This document shows positions 1 to 8,208 of a stretch of 39,384 nucleotides of DNA, one piece after another. The stretch's first letter is position 1. Every line of letters begins with the position of its first letter. This DNA comes from QAMH01 sp964435565. GTDB lineage: Bacteria > Actinomycetota > Coriobacteriia > Coriobacteriales > QAMH01. Where the stretch lies: positions 1-39,384 of the forward strand of contig CAYSZR010000012.1 in NCBI GenBank assembly GCA_964435565.1, in the 5' to 3' direction. The translations under genes were made by a program, and so were the position numbers. The notes under the pieces were generated by a model, which made no database searches, was not told where the DNA came from, and saw only the letters and a program-made list of their open reading frames with translations.

Positions 1-528
1 ATACTTGCCAAGCCCATCGCCCGTGATGGTAAGGCAGTCGTCTTCCTGCGCCCAGAGCTGCACGATATCTGCCGGTTTCGCAACCGTATCGCGCTCCAAG
101 CGGACAACTCCCGCATCGCCTAGCTCATAGCGGACCGGATACACTTCTTTGCGCATCGCATCTGCAACGACCCCAAGCTTGCCACGAATACCGGCGCGCC
201 ACGCTCTCCAGGCCACCGCATCCAACGTCGAAGCACCATACAGGGGCACATCCAAACCGCACGCAAGTCCCTTTGCCGTCGCAACGCCTATACGAACGCC
301 CGTAAAGGATCCTGGCCCGCGACCGACAACGATCGCTTCCATATCCCCGATATCAAGCATAGCCTCTTTGAGCATGGCATCTATATTGGAAAGGAGCACC
401 TGGTTAGCTTGTCGGGGCGCATCGATCTCGCGCGACGCGACCAACTCAACCCTTTTTCCCGATGCATCAAAATCAGCAAGGGCTATCGCCATTTGGGTGC
501 TTGCCGTATCAAGCGCAAGGGCGTACAT
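1..528 (-). CDS. tsaB: tRNA threonylcarbamoyladenosine biosynthesis protein TsaB (partial, C-terminus cut)
   Basis: I translated this frame by hand from an ATG at 528; it stays open to base 1, giving 176 residues, so the C-terminus lies outside the window. The N-terminus MYALALDTAS and the motif GPGSFTGVRIG (residues 71-81) are characteristic of TsaB, the inactive ASKHA-fold paralogue of TsaD. In bacteria TsaB binds TsaD and TsaE to make N6-threonylcarbamoyladenosine at A37 of ANN-decoding tRNAs. The start is preceded by a strong AGGAGG at 5 bases, and lies 8 bases after the stop of the HlyD-like gene, so it is probably cotranscribed. TsaE is encoded upstream in the same direction. Family assignment is firm; function is by family knowledge. 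Confidence 0.95.
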   Translation of the reverse strand, partial: MYALALDTASTQMAIALADFDASGKRVELVASREIDAPRQANQVLLSNIDAMLKEAMLDIGDMEAIVVGRGPGSFTGVRIGVATAKGLACGLDVPLYGASTLDAVAWRAWRAGIRGKLGVVADAMRKEVYPVRYELGDAGVVRLERDTVAKPADIVQLWAQEDDCLTITGDGLGKY

Positions 529-536
529 GTATCCTC

Positions 537-1439
537 CTACTCGCCAAGATCGGCGCGTATGGTCGTTCCGTCTGCCAGCACGTCGCCCTTGATAATCTTG
601 CTACCATCGTCATTTGTCCCAAGTAACTGCACTTGATGTTCCTCGATAGTCCCCTTGGTATACACAATGTCAACGAACGCAATGCCGTCTTGCACCTTTA
701 CGGCAGTTGCGGAGACATAATAAACCTGCCCGTAATCCTGGATCAAAACCTTCGCAACGACTTGTGCCCCGATCTGCAGGCCCTCGTCATCATCGAACAT
801 CAACGTAGCATCATAAGCCAGCTGGCCGTCTTGCGTCCTCTTTGACGATGGCACACTTGACACCTCTGTGATGATGCCCGTGTTGGCACTCACCTGATCC
901 GCAGTCAACAACGTGCTGACTTCCTGATCGGTCTTGATAAGCGATGCGGCGTTTTCCGGTACCTGGATAATCCCTACAAGCACGTTCGAATCGACTATCT
1001 GCAGCACGGGAACATTGGCGTCAAAGTTATCGCCAGTCATGCCGGGCTGTATCTTCAGATTGGCTACGGTGCCAGACGCGTCTGCCGTCACAGTAGTGGA
1101 CGCGCCCTCGGCATTTTGCACTTCATACAATGCATGGCCGCGCCGGACATGATCGCCCTCTTTGACCATAACGGCCGTAATCGTTGCGTTCCCATCTTGA
1201 TAAACATCAGAGGAGTGGATTGGCTCAACAGAGCCCGTGCATTCGATGGTGCCTGAATATGCGCCAACCACAAGCCGCGTTGTCGAATAACTGCCAGGTG
1301 ATTGCATGGCACCAGAATATAACCTCGTCATAAGGATGCAGACGCCAAGTGCGACAACGGCAATTACGATGACGAACACGATGACGCTTTGACGCATCTG
1401 CTTATCGAGCTTTTCAGTGTTTTCTGGCCGGGCACGCAT
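537..1439 (-). CDS. HlyD/RND-type membrane fusion (adaptor) protein, orphan
   Basis: This 300-residue protein has a short basic N-terminus, one membrane helix at about residues 15-37, and a large extracytoplasmic part. Residues about 90-135 (VKEGDHVRRGHALYEV ... GTVANLKIQPG) look like the two half-motifs of a biotinyl-lipoyl-like domain, followed by a beta-rich domain, as in periplasmic adaptor subunits of ABC or RND exporters. No transporter subunit is seen beside it: its neighbours are a J-domain membrane protein 24 bases upstream and tsaB 8 bases downstream. In a single-membrane cell such adaptors may work with MacB-like ABC transporters, but here the partner is unknown. ATG start with GGAG nine bases upstream. 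Fold confident, substrate unknown. Confidence 0.75.
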   Translation of the reverse strand: MRARPENTEKLDKQMRQSVIVFVIVIAVVALGVCILMTRLYSGAMQSPGSYSTTRLVVGAYSGTIECTGSVEPIHSSDVYQDGNATITAVMVKEGDHVRRGHALYEVQNAEGASTTVTADASGTVANLKIQPGMTGDNFDANVPVLQIVDSNVLVGIIQVPENAASLIKTDQEVSTLLTADQVSANTGIITEVSSVPSSKRTQDGQLAYDATLMFDDDEGLQIGAQVVAKVLIQDYGQVYYVSATAVKVQDGIAFVDIVYTKGTIEEHQVQLLGTNDDGSKIIKGDVLADGTTIRADLGE

Positions 1440-1463
1440 CCGCCATCACTCCGTATATACGAA

Positions 1464-2240
1464 TCAGGCGCTTGTCGTCTCAGACGAATAAACCGTGTGC
1501 GCATCGTCGACATAGGAGTACGTATAGCTAGGCTCCTGCGACGAGGCACTTTCATTCGCTGAAACAGCAATAGGCGATTGCGAGGTAGTGGCCGAAGTCG
1601 ATGAACTGGAACTCCCGTTGATTGGGGGAGCCTGCTCAGTCGTCTTCGTTGTCGTGTTGCCAAAGAGGAAAGACTGACGCCACGCAGAACACCCGCCCAT
1701 GAGCATGTTTATGAGCAGGTTGATGATAAGAATGGCGATAACCCACCGCATGCAGCCATTCGCCGTGCTACGAGCTTGCTCTTGCTGCTGCTTGCGCTGC
1801 GCCTCGCGCTGCTCGCGGTATGCTTCCGAATCAGCCGTCTGCTGCCAGCCGCGAAACATCTCCTCGAAGGGGTCGTATTGCTGGCCACCCGTGTTTCCCT
1901 GATTGCCATAGCCTCCGAAAGGACCGTAATACCAGCCGCCCTGCTGCTGATTGCCGCCCGTCCCATAGCCGCCATAGCCGCCAAATGGATTTGACGTAGG
2001 GCCTGTCTGCTGCCCACCTGCATAGGGATTTCCCTGGCGTGCCCGCGGACCGTAAGGAGTCCCGTTCATGATGGAATCATAAGCGGCGTTGACTTCGGCC
2101 ATTTTTTTCGCCGCCGCTTCATCGCCCGGATTCAGATCGGGGTGGTATTTTTTGGCAAGCTTGCGATAAGCCTTGGTCACTTCGTCTTTCGAAGCGCCAG
2201 GGTTCAGGCCAAGCACTTTATACGGATCAGTTTGTGGCAT
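1464..2240 (-). CDS. J-domain (DnaJ-like) membrane protein
   Basis: The first 65 residues form a J domain with the HPD tripeptide at residues 33-35, which in this family stimulates DnaK ATPase. A glycine/asparagine/glutamine-rich stretch follows (about 70-125), then a charged glutamine-rich segment, one membrane helix near residues 163-183, and a serine/threonine-rich tail of about 75 residues. The zinc-binding and C-terminal substrate domains of true DnaJ are absent, so this is a type III J protein. The J domain would be cytoplasmic and the tail outside. The ATG at 2240 lacks a good Shine-Dalgarno and follows a long hairpin (2269-2316). Located between tsaE and the HlyD-like adaptor. Its client is not known. 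Confidence 0.8.
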   Translation of the reverse strand: MPQTDPYKVLGLNPGASKDEVTKAYRKLAKKYHPDLNPGDEAAAKKMAEVNAAYDSIMNGTPYGPRARQGNPYAGGQQTGPTSNPFGGYGGYGTGGNQQQGGWYYGPFGGYGNQGNTGGQQYDPFEEMFRGWQQTADSEAYREQREAQRKQQQEQARSTANGCMRWVIAILIINLLINMLMGGCSAWRQSFLFGNTTTKTTEQAPPINGSSSSSTSATTSQSPIAVSANESASSQEPSYTYSYVDDAHTVYSSETTSA

Positions 2241-2268
2241 AGTGCGGCTATCTTACCGTGAAATGTTG

Positions 2269-2316
2269 TGGATTCCCTGAAGCAATGCCATCCGTTCGGC
2301 AACGGTTCAGAATCCA
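2269..2316 (-). other. Long imperfect hairpin in the leader of the J-domain gene
   Basis: Arms TGGATTC (2269-2275) and GAATCCA (2310-2316) pair, TGAA (2278-2281) pairs with TTCA (2306-2309) across a two-base bulge, and an inner stem CCGTT/AACGG (2292-2296 and 2301-2305) closes on a CGGC loop. It ends 28 bases before the J-domain gene start and about 53 bases after the tsaE stop. No U-run follows in either direction, so a simple intrinsic terminator is doubtful. It could be a transcript-processing or translational control structure, or chance. Confidence 0.4.
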
Positions 2317-2370
2317 GGGGCTTGCGCAAAGACAGGCACCCGGGGAATCCGTCTTCAATAGTACTGGAGC

Positions 2371-2856
2371 TTACGCTCCCGCAAGCATAGATTCGACCTG
2401 TCTTGCGCGTTCCCCTTGACCTGTTATGGTGATGGATCGGACTTCGTCTTCACCAACGCGTATGTCGATATCAAGACGATCATCTGGCATGGCCCCGATA
2501 AACTTATCGCCCCATTCGACCAACGCAACCGCTCCGCTCTCAAGCAGGCCATAAAAGTCGATATCGATTAAATCGTCTTCTTCATCCAGCCTGTACAGAT
2601 CGAAATGGAGCAACGGCAATTCGTCGCCAACGTATTCAAACAGAATAGTAAACGTCGGGCTTGTCACGTCATCGTCAACGCCCAGGCCTGCGGCAAACCC
2701 TTTGGCAAACTGGGTCTTCCCAGCTCCCAGATCGCCATTGAGCACGACGCAATCGCCCGCTTGCGCGAACGCCGCCAGCTTCTTGCCAAGCTGCATCGTC
2801 TGCTCAACAGAGCTACATCGATAATGAATCAACCCTGTATCGACCTCCTTGGTCAC
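2371..2856 (-). CDS. tsaE: tRNA threonylcarbamoyladenosine biosynthesis ATPase TsaE
   Basis: The 161-residue protein carries a Walker A motif GDLGAGKT (41-48), the SPTFTI segment, the family HFDLYRL motif and VEWGD near the C-terminus. These are hallmarks of TsaE, the ATPase that resets the TsaB-TsaD complex in t6A synthesis. The longest frame starts with GTG at 2856, six bases after the uracil-DNA glycosylase stop, but has no Shine-Dalgarno there. A perfect AAGGAGG lies at 2844-2850 and could instead serve a TTG at 2832, giving 153 residues beginning (M)IHYRCSS; that start fits the usual family N-terminus equally well. Belongs to the glmS-acpS-nnrD-alr-udg-tsaE run. tsaB is separated from it by two unrelated genes. 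Confidence 0.94.
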   Translation of the reverse strand: MTKEVDTGLIHYRCSSVEQTMQLGKKLAAFAQAGDCVVLNGDLGAGKTQFAKGFAAGLGVDDDVTSPTFTILFEYVGDELPLLHFDLYRLDEEDDLIDIDFYGLLESGAVALVEWGDKFIGAMPDDRLDIDIRVGEDEVRSITITGQGERARQVESMLAGA

Positions 2857-2862
2857 GTTTTT

Positions 2863-3474
2863 TCAGACTGTATCCCGCATGCGCTCTGAATCGGCATCAA
2901 GCAGGGTCTTGAGTAAATCGAAGTCTTGCTCAATAGCCCCTATCTTACTGCGATCATAGATAGCCGCAGCAGGATGGAACGTCGGAATGATTTTAAACGA
3001 CCCAACCATATGCACCGATCCGCGCAGCTGCGTAATTCCGGCTTTGGTTTGCAAGACGAATTTCGTCGAGAAATTGCCCATCGTAACCATCACGGCAGGA
3101 TGCAGCGCTGTGATTTGCTCGTGCAGCCAGGGGGTGCATGCTTCTATCTCATCTGGTCGCGGATCACGATTACGCGGGGGGCGGCATTTAAGGATGTTCG
3201 CAATATAGATATCTTCGCGCACAAGCCCAATGCGCTCGAGCATCTGATTCAAAAGCTTGCCCGCAGCCCCCACAAAGGGCTCGCCTTTCAGGTCCTCGTT
3301 TTTGCCCGGCGCCTCACCGATAAACATAACCCGCGCACGTGGGTTGCCCGCTCCGGGCACGACATTCACGCGCGTGTCGCCAAGCGTGCATCTGTGGCAC
3401 TGCTCGACTCCTGCAAGAGCCTGCGAGAGGGAACGGTGTATGTGATCGTCGATATCTGTTATGGATTCAAGCAT
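2863..3474 (-). CDS. Family 4 uracil-DNA glycosylase ([4Fe-4S] type)
   Basis: Removes uracil from DNA to start base excision repair. The 203 residues match the family length. Four cysteines expected to hold the iron-sulfur cluster are present at 26, 29, 97 and 113, in the usual CxxC ... C(x15)C spacing. The active-site motif GEAPG is at 53-57 and the second motif HPAA at 167-170. The ATG at 3474 lies 20 bases after the alr stop; the ribosome site is weak. Its position between alr and tsaE suggests cotranscription with cell-wall and tRNA-modification genes rather than a DNA repair operon. It is a type 4 enzyme, not the Ung family. Confidence 0.93.
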   Translation of the reverse strand: MLESITDIDDHIHRSLSQALAGVEQCHRCTLGDTRVNVVPGAGNPRARVMFIGEAPGKNEDLKGEPFVGAAGKLLNQMLERIGLVREDIYIANILKCRPPRNRDPRPDEIEACTPWLHEQITALHPAVMVTMGNFSTKFVLQTKAGITQLRGSVHMVGSFKIIPTFHPAAAIYDRSKIGAIEQDFDLLKTLLDADSERMRDTV

Positions 3475-3494
3475 GCACTCGTCACTTCTCGCTC

Positions 3495-4763
3495 TTAAAC
3501 GTAGATGCGCGGAAGACGCAAACCAAAATCGCAGATCAATTCATAGCTTATAGTCTCGAGCTCGTCGGCCATCATATCCGCCGTAATCTCCAGATCGCCT
3601 TGCGCCCCAAGGATTACCACTTCATCGCCTATCTCGGCACCTGAGCTGAATCCATCGTTGGAATAATCAAGAGGAATCTCGATCATCATCTGGTCCATGC
3701 AGATATTGCCCACCTGCCGGCAGGGACGTCCACGAAACAGCACTTTCATGCGACCGGACAGATTGCGCCGCACTCCATCGGCATACCCGATGGGAACCGT
3801 TGCTATCTGCACAGGTTTAGCCACACGGTAGTTGAATCCATACGATACGCCTTCGCCCATCTGCGGCTCTTTGACAAAAGAGATCTGCGCTTTAACGGCC
3901 ATGGCAGGCTGCAGCTTATCCCTTTCGCGCAGAACTTTGCTCGGGGCAAGGCCATACATCGTGATGCCGATTCGGACCATATCGAAATAGCATTCCGGAT
4001 AACGCTGGATTGCCGCCGAATTCGCGCAGTGAACCAAGCCATAATCAACGCGCGCGTTTTGCAGGAGCTGCAAAGACTCTCTGAATCGCTTGAGCTGTAC
4101 GCGAAAATCCCAATCACTCACATCATCAGCCGTAGCGAAATGGGTAAAGACACCAGCGCATTGCAAGCCACGGTGAAAGTTGATTGCTTCCATGAAGTCG
4201 ACGACGTCGAGATAGAACACCCCGATACGGTTCATTCCCGAATCAATCGCAAGATGGTACTTCGCGACCATTCCATGCAGGTCGGCTTCCTCTCCCAAGG
4301 CAAGCGCAAAATCCTGCGTGGTCACCGTTGGCATAAGATCATATGCCAACAGAAACGGAATAGTCCGCATAGGCGGCTGGGACAAGATAAGGATGGGAGC
4401 GGTAACACCCGCATCGCGCAGCTCGACTCCTTCTTCAACAGACGAAACAGCCAGCTGATCGGCACCAGCGCGCAAAGCGGTCTCTGCAACACGAATGGCG
4501 CCATGCCCGTATGCGTCGGCTTTGACGACGGCCATGAGCTGCCGTTGCATTCCAATCCGCTTGCGCGCGATGACGATATTATGGACGATAGCGTTCAAAT
4601 CGACTTCAACCCATGCGCCCCGGGGAACCGTAGCCGGAGTATACGGACCTCCAAGCTTCAGGTTCTCGCGGTCGATGGCTTCGCGTTCCTTCGAACCATC
4701 ATCCGAATACGAACCTTCAAGGCGAGGGTTGGCGCCAAAGTAATTGACCTCGTTATTGCTCAC
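3495..4763 (-). CDS. alr: Alanine racemase
   Basis: PLP enzyme interconverting L- and D-alanine for peptidoglycan. The cofactor lysine is K81 in VVKADAYGHG, and the opposing catalytic tyrosine is Y308 in GEGVSYGFNY. The C-terminal beta domain carries PIGYADG and NICMDQ. The protein has 422 residues, about 40-50 more than usual, because of a polar extension (residues 1-48) before the barrel begins at WVEVDLNAI. The start is GTG at 4763; no other start codon lies in frame upstream, and GGAGG sits 12 bases before it, overlapping the end of nnrD. The gap to nnrD is 7 bases, so translation is probably coupled. Confidence 0.96.
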   Translation of the reverse strand: MSNNEVNYFGANPRLEGSYSDDGSKEREAIDRENLKLGGPYTPATVPRGAWVEVDLNAIVHNIVIARKRIGMQRQLMAVVKADAYGHGAIRVAETALRAGADQLAVSSVEEGVELRDAGVTAPILILSQPPMRTIPFLLAYDLMPTVTTQDFALALGEEADLHGMVAKYHLAIDSGMNRIGVFYLDVVDFMEAINFHRGLQCAGVFTHFATADDVSDWDFRVQLKRFRESLQLLQNARVDYGLVHCANSAAIQRYPECYFDMVRIGITMYGLAPSKVLRERDKLQPAMAVKAQISFVKEPQMGEGVSYGFNYRVAKPVQIATVPIGYADGVRRNLSGRMKVLFRGRPCRQVGNICMDQMMIEIPLDYSNDGFSSGAEIGDEVVILGAQGDLEITADMMADELETISYELICDFGLRLPRIYV

Positions 4764-4770
4764 GTGACGT

Positions 4771-5652
4771 TCATGCCTCCAAGTTCAAGAGGGCCGGACC
4801 GATTGCACTGATTATATCCTCAGGCATAACAGCGTGTACGCTTAATTCACGCGCGGCGTATTTTCCCGCTCGACCATGTATGAAAACAGCGAGCGAAGCC
4901 GCATCGATAGCTTCAAGTCCCTGCGCTAGATATGCGCTTATCATTCCGGCAAGCACATCTCCCGATCCCGCTTTTGCAAGCTCGGGGCCGCCTTCCTCAA
5001 TCAAGCGCACCTCTCCTGCCGGTGACGCGACAAGCGTCTGATGTCCCTTGAGAACGATTATTGATGTGTACATATTTGCAAGTGTGCATATATCTTCACG
5101 CCTGTTTTTGATTTCTCGTCCCAGTAGACGTGCAGCCTCGCCATCATGCGGGGTAAGTATCGTTACCGGACACGCTTGGACAAGCTCTGGAAAACCACAG
5201 CTCAAGGTGATGGCATCAGCATCAAGAACAAGCGGCCGCTTTTGCTGCTCGCAAAAGACCATGAGGCCTTTTAAAAACTCTTCGGCTTCACCCGTAGTCC
5301 CCAAACCAGGGCCGGCAAGAATAGTCGTGCTTTTGGCAAGTGCTTCGAATGCTTGGTCAAGAGACGCCTTGCATAACGTGCCGGCTTCGGCTTGCTCGCA
5401 CCCCGTCACGGGGATTGAAAGCAAATGCGCATGGGCACATGTTGCAGCGTCTCTGGATGTAACAAGGCGGACGTATCCAGCGCCACAACGTGAAGCAGCC
5501 ATAGACGCAAGGATCGCCGCCCCCGGATATGCCGAGCTCCCTCCGACGACGCCAACGGTGCCACGTGAATACTTGTTCACATCATTCGAAAGAGAAGGGA
5601 TTAGCCCCGCACAATATTTTGCATCCAGTTTTTTGACAGAAGACTCACTCAT
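4771..5652 (-). CDS. nnrD: ADP-dependent (S)-NAD(P)H-hydrate dehydratase
   Basis: Ribokinase-fold metabolite-repair enzyme of the YjeF C-terminal (carbohydrate kinase-like) family. It restores damaged NAD(P)H hydrates using ADP. Visible motifs are KYSRGTVGVVGGSSAYPGA near the N-terminus, LTPHDGEAARL in the middle, and KAGSGDVLAGM near the C-terminus, which is the nucleotide-binding glycine motif. I chose the ATG at 5652 (MSESSVKK, 293 residues), with AAGG eight bases upstream and the typical eight-base overlap with the end of acpS. A longer frame reaches 5700 but would overlap acpS by 56 bases. The YjeF N-terminal epimerase domain is not fused here and is not elsewhere in the window. Confidence 0.93.
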   Translation of the reverse strand: MSESSVKKLDAKYCAGLIPSLSNDVNKYSRGTVGVVGGSSAYPGAAILASMAASRCGAGYVRLVTSRDAATCAHAHLLSIPVTGCEQAEAGTLCKASLDQAFEALAKSTTILAGPGLGTTGEAEEFLKGLMVFCEQQKRPLVLDADAITLSCGFPELVQACPVTILTPHDGEAARLLGREIKNRREDICTLANMYTSIIVLKGHQTLVASPAGEVRLIEEGGPELAKAGSGDVLAGMISAYLAQGLEAIDAASLAVFIHGRAGKYAARELSVHAVMPEDIISAIGPALLNLEA

Positions 5653-6199
5653 GCGTATCGCCTTGATCAACAGATTCGTCTTGGTTCTGATACTGGCCAT
5701 GCTCCTGTTCCAGTTCGTCGAGTAAGCCCCGCATCTCTTTGAAACGCATAGCGAGTTCTTGAGCCGGCGTCATCTCCACTTGAACAGCGGGCCTCGTATT
5801 CGCAGTAACGGCTATGGCGTTGGCGACCGCCGTCTCGTTTGTGCGACTCAGCGACAACGGGATTTCCAATACCCCTAACGATCCGGCAATCTCCTTTGCC
5901 CGACCATGCAATATGACAAGGGGTCTGCCGCTGTCGTCATGCGCAACTTCGACATCCGTACAGGCGATTCCATTCGAAAAACCCGTTCCGAGCGCCTTAA
6001 GAACCGCTTCTTTCGCGGCAAAATGAGTCGCATAGTGCACAGATGGCCTATGCTGCGAATCGCAGTACGCCCGCTCTTTTTCAGAGAACACGCGCAGGGC
6101 AAACCTCGGGGAACGCCCCAGAATCTTTTCCATACGCGCAATTTCAACGATATCGACTCCGAGTCCCGTTGAAGGCGCAGACTGCGGCGCTTGCGTCAT
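5645..6199 (-). CDS. acpS: Holo-[acyl-carrier-protein] synthase with C-terminal extension
   Basis: Transfers 4'-phosphopantetheine from CoA to acyl carrier protein. The magnesium-binding residues are D16 in GVDIVEIARM and E64 in FAAKEAVLKALGTG, as in the AcpS family. The enzyme domain ends around residue 130. A further 50-55 residues, acidic and probably helical (MRFKEMRGLLDELEQE then QNQDESVDQGD), make it 184 residues against the usual 120-130. ATG at 6199 overlaps the glmS stop in ATGA. The C-terminus overlaps nnrD by eight bases, so the three genes are one transcription unit. The extension has no function that I recognise. Confidence 0.93.
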   Translation of the reverse strand: MTQAPQSAPSTGLGVDIVEIARMEKILGRSPRFALRVFSEKERAYCDSQHRPSVHYATHFAAKEAVLKALGTGFSNGIACTDVEVAHDDSGRPLVILHGRAKEIAGSLGVLEIPLSLSRTNETAVANAIAVTANTRPAVQVEMTPAQELAMRFKEMRGLLDELEQEHGQYQNQDESVDQGDTHE

Positions 6200-8028
6200 T
6201 CCACAGTCACCGACTTCGCAAGGTTACGTGGATGATCGACATCGCATCCACGTTCTACGGCAACATAGCGTGCCAGCAATTGCAGGGGGACACTCGCCGT
6301 AATGGCCGAACACCAATCAGCGATACGGGGAATATAGAAGACATAGTCGGCGATTTCAGCGACTTCTTCGTCTCCCTCGGTTGCAACAGCGACGACATGC
6401 GAACCACGCGCAAGGATTTCTTGGACATTGCTGAGCGCCTGCATGCGCGTAGGAGAATCGGTGACAATAGCGACAACGGGCACGTCTTCGTCCAAAAGCG
6501 CGATGGGACCGTGCTTGAGCTCTCCGGCAGGGTACGCCTCTGCGTGCAGGTAGCTCACTTCCTTGAGCTTGAGAGCCCCCTCATGGCAAACAGTCGAGCC
6601 AACCCCGCGCCCGACGTACATAACCGAATGGGCTTTGGCAATCATCTTGGCAGCCTGCTCGATCACCGCAGTGTCTTGCAAGATATCCTCGATTTGCGAA
6701 GGCGTTTCGCGCAGTTCGTTGTACAGCGAACTGACTTGACGCGTGTTCAACCTTCCCTTTTTCTGCCCCAAAAAGATGGCGATAAGCGCAAGACAGGCGA
6801 TCTGAGCCAGAAAAGACTTTGTCGCAGCCACAGATATCTCCATATTCGCCTTCACGTACAGCGTTCCATCGGATTCGCGTGTAATGCGGCTCCCGATGCA
6901 ATTAGTGATTGCGAACACGCGCGCACCCTTTGATCGTGCAATACGCACGGCAGCAAGGGTGTCCGCGGTCTCTCCAGACTGCGACAGGGCTATAACGAGC
7001 GTCGAAGACGACACGATGGGATCACGGTAGCGAAACTCGCTTGCCACTTCGACCGTCGTCGGTATTCGCGCCCAGCGCTCGATAAGCTCACGTGCAACCA
7101 GCCCCGCGTGGTAACTCGTCCCACAGCCGATGATATAGACGTTGTCGATAACATCTATGTCATCATCGTCGAGTGTAAGGTTATCGAGCAAAACGCGCCC
7201 ATTCTTCACCGCGCCACTGATAGTATCGCGCACCGCACGCGGCTGCTCGTATATCTCTTTGAGCATGAAGTCAGGATATCCCGCGCGTTCCGCATTTTCC
7301 GCATCCCAATCGATATGAACGGTATCAGGCTCGACTGATGTTCCGTCAGCATCAAAATAGTCGATGCCCTCGGGCTGCAGAAGCGCGAACTGCCCATCTT
7401 CCAAAAAGACGACGTCGCGGGTGTACTCCATCACGGCGACCATGTCGCTTGCAACAAGCGAACCACGTCCCTCGCCTTGCGCAAACCCTACAACAATCGG
7501 ACTATCCTTGCGCGTCACCGCAATCTGACCAGGATGATCCGCGTGCATGACCGCAAGCCCATAGGCGCCCTGCAGGCAATTCACAGCACGCGACAAAGCC
7601 TCGATCAGGTCGCCCGTGTAGTATTTCTCGACAAGATGTGCAACCGTTTCGGTGTCGGTCTCGCTTTTGAAGACGTGGCCCTCCGCCTGAAGCGAATCAC
7701 GTAACTGCACATAGTTTTCAATGATGCCGTTATGAACGACAGAGACTTTTCCCGAACAGTCGGAATGAGGATGTGCATTGGCTTCGCTTGGACGTCCATG
7801 CGTGGCCCATCGAGTGTGCCCGATACCGCATGTGGATGCGATATCCCAATCCGCCACTGCCTGAGCGAGTTCCTCGACCTTACCAACACGACGTACCGTA
7901 TTGATCCGCGCGTTTTCGAAGACGGCGATTCCCGCCGAATCGTACCCACGGTATTCGAGCTTTCGCAGCCCACCCAAAAGCACGTCGCGTGCTACCAGCT
8001 TGCCGGTATAACCAACGATTCCGCACAT
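6196..8028 (-). CDS. glmS: Glutamine-fructose-6-phosphate aminotransferase (isomerizing)
   Basis: Makes glucosamine-6-phosphate from fructose-6-phosphate and glutamine, the first step toward UDP-GlcNAc and peptidoglycan. The N-terminal MCGIVGYTG exposes the catalytic cysteine 2 after Met removal. Glutaminase motifs GHTRWATHG and HPHSDCSGKVSVVHNGIIENY follow. Two sugar isomerase (SIS) domains occupy about residues 285-425 and 455-595. The protein ends in DHPRNLAKSVTVE, the expected C-terminus, and its 610 residues match the family. ATG at 8028 has AAGGGG about 11 bases upstream. It heads the run glmS-acpS-nnrD-alr-udg-tsaE. The leader (8029-8152) does not contain a recognisable glmS ribozyme. 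Confidence 0.98.
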   Translation of the reverse strand: MCGIVGYTGKLVARDVLLGGLRKLEYRGYDSAGIAVFENARINTVRRVGKVEELAQAVADWDIASTCGIGHTRWATHGRPSEANAHPHSDCSGKVSVVHNGIIENYVQLRDSLQAEGHVFKSETDTETVAHLVEKYYTGDLIEALSRAVNCLQGAYGLAVMHADHPGQIAVTRKDSPIVVGFAQGEGRGSLVASDMVAVMEYTRDVVFLEDGQFALLQPEGIDYFDADGTSVEPDTVHIDWDAENAERAGYPDFMLKEIYEQPRAVRDTISGAVKNGRVLLDNLTLDDDDIDVIDNVYIIGCGTSYHAGLVARELIERWARIPTTVEVASEFRYRDPIVSSSTLVIALSQSGETADTLAAVRIARSKGARVFAITNCIGSRITRESDGTLYVKANMEISVAATKSFLAQIACLALIAIFLGQKKGRLNTRQVSSLYNELRETPSQIEDILQDTAVIEQAAKMIAKAHSVMYVGRGVGSTVCHEGALKLKEVSYLHAEAYPAGELKHGPIALLDEDVPVVAIVTDSPTRMQALSNVQEILARGSHVVAVATEGDEEVAEIADYVFYIPRIADWCSAITASVPLQLLARYVAVERGCDVDHPRNLAKSVTVE

Positions 8029-8152
8029 AAACTGCTAAAGCCCCTTCAAGATTTTAGTTTTCGAAAATAAAATAGTATCAGAGCGCCGGTGATCAGACCA
8101 CGAAGTCTGCATATATCAACCAAGTATTAACAATCGCTCCATATTGAATAGT

Positions 8153-8190
8153 GAAAAGCCCCGCAGCCTTGGAAAGCAGCGGGGCTTTTC
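8153..8190 (-). terminator. Intrinsic terminator after rpmA
   Basis: A perfect 12-base-pair inverted repeat, GAAAAGCCCCGC (8153-8164) and GCGGGGCTTTTC (8179-8190), surrounds a 14-base loop. GC-rich core with a U-rich descending arm on the minus transcript, 18 bases past the rpmA stop. It fits termination of the rplU-rpmA unit. Its symmetry means it could also stop plus-strand transcription. Confidence 0.85.
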
Positions 8191-8208
8191 ATGCGTTTAC
8201 GCATGTCT

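Noticed and set aside
4029..4811. 260-codon plus-strand open frame opposite alr
   Set aside because: Shadow of the alanine racemase gene with no family resemblance.
6043..6933. 296-codon plus-strand open frame opposite glmS/acpS
   Set aside because: Lies wholly over glmS and acpS, which have complete motifs and length.
8095..8110. Small stem CAGAC/GTCTG in the glmS leader
   Set aside because: Only five base pairs with a six-base loop; expected by chance.
8029..8152. Possible glmS ribozyme in the glmS leader
   Set aside because: The leader is only about 120 bases and AT-rich, and I could not find the ribozyme core or its pairing elements before glmS.
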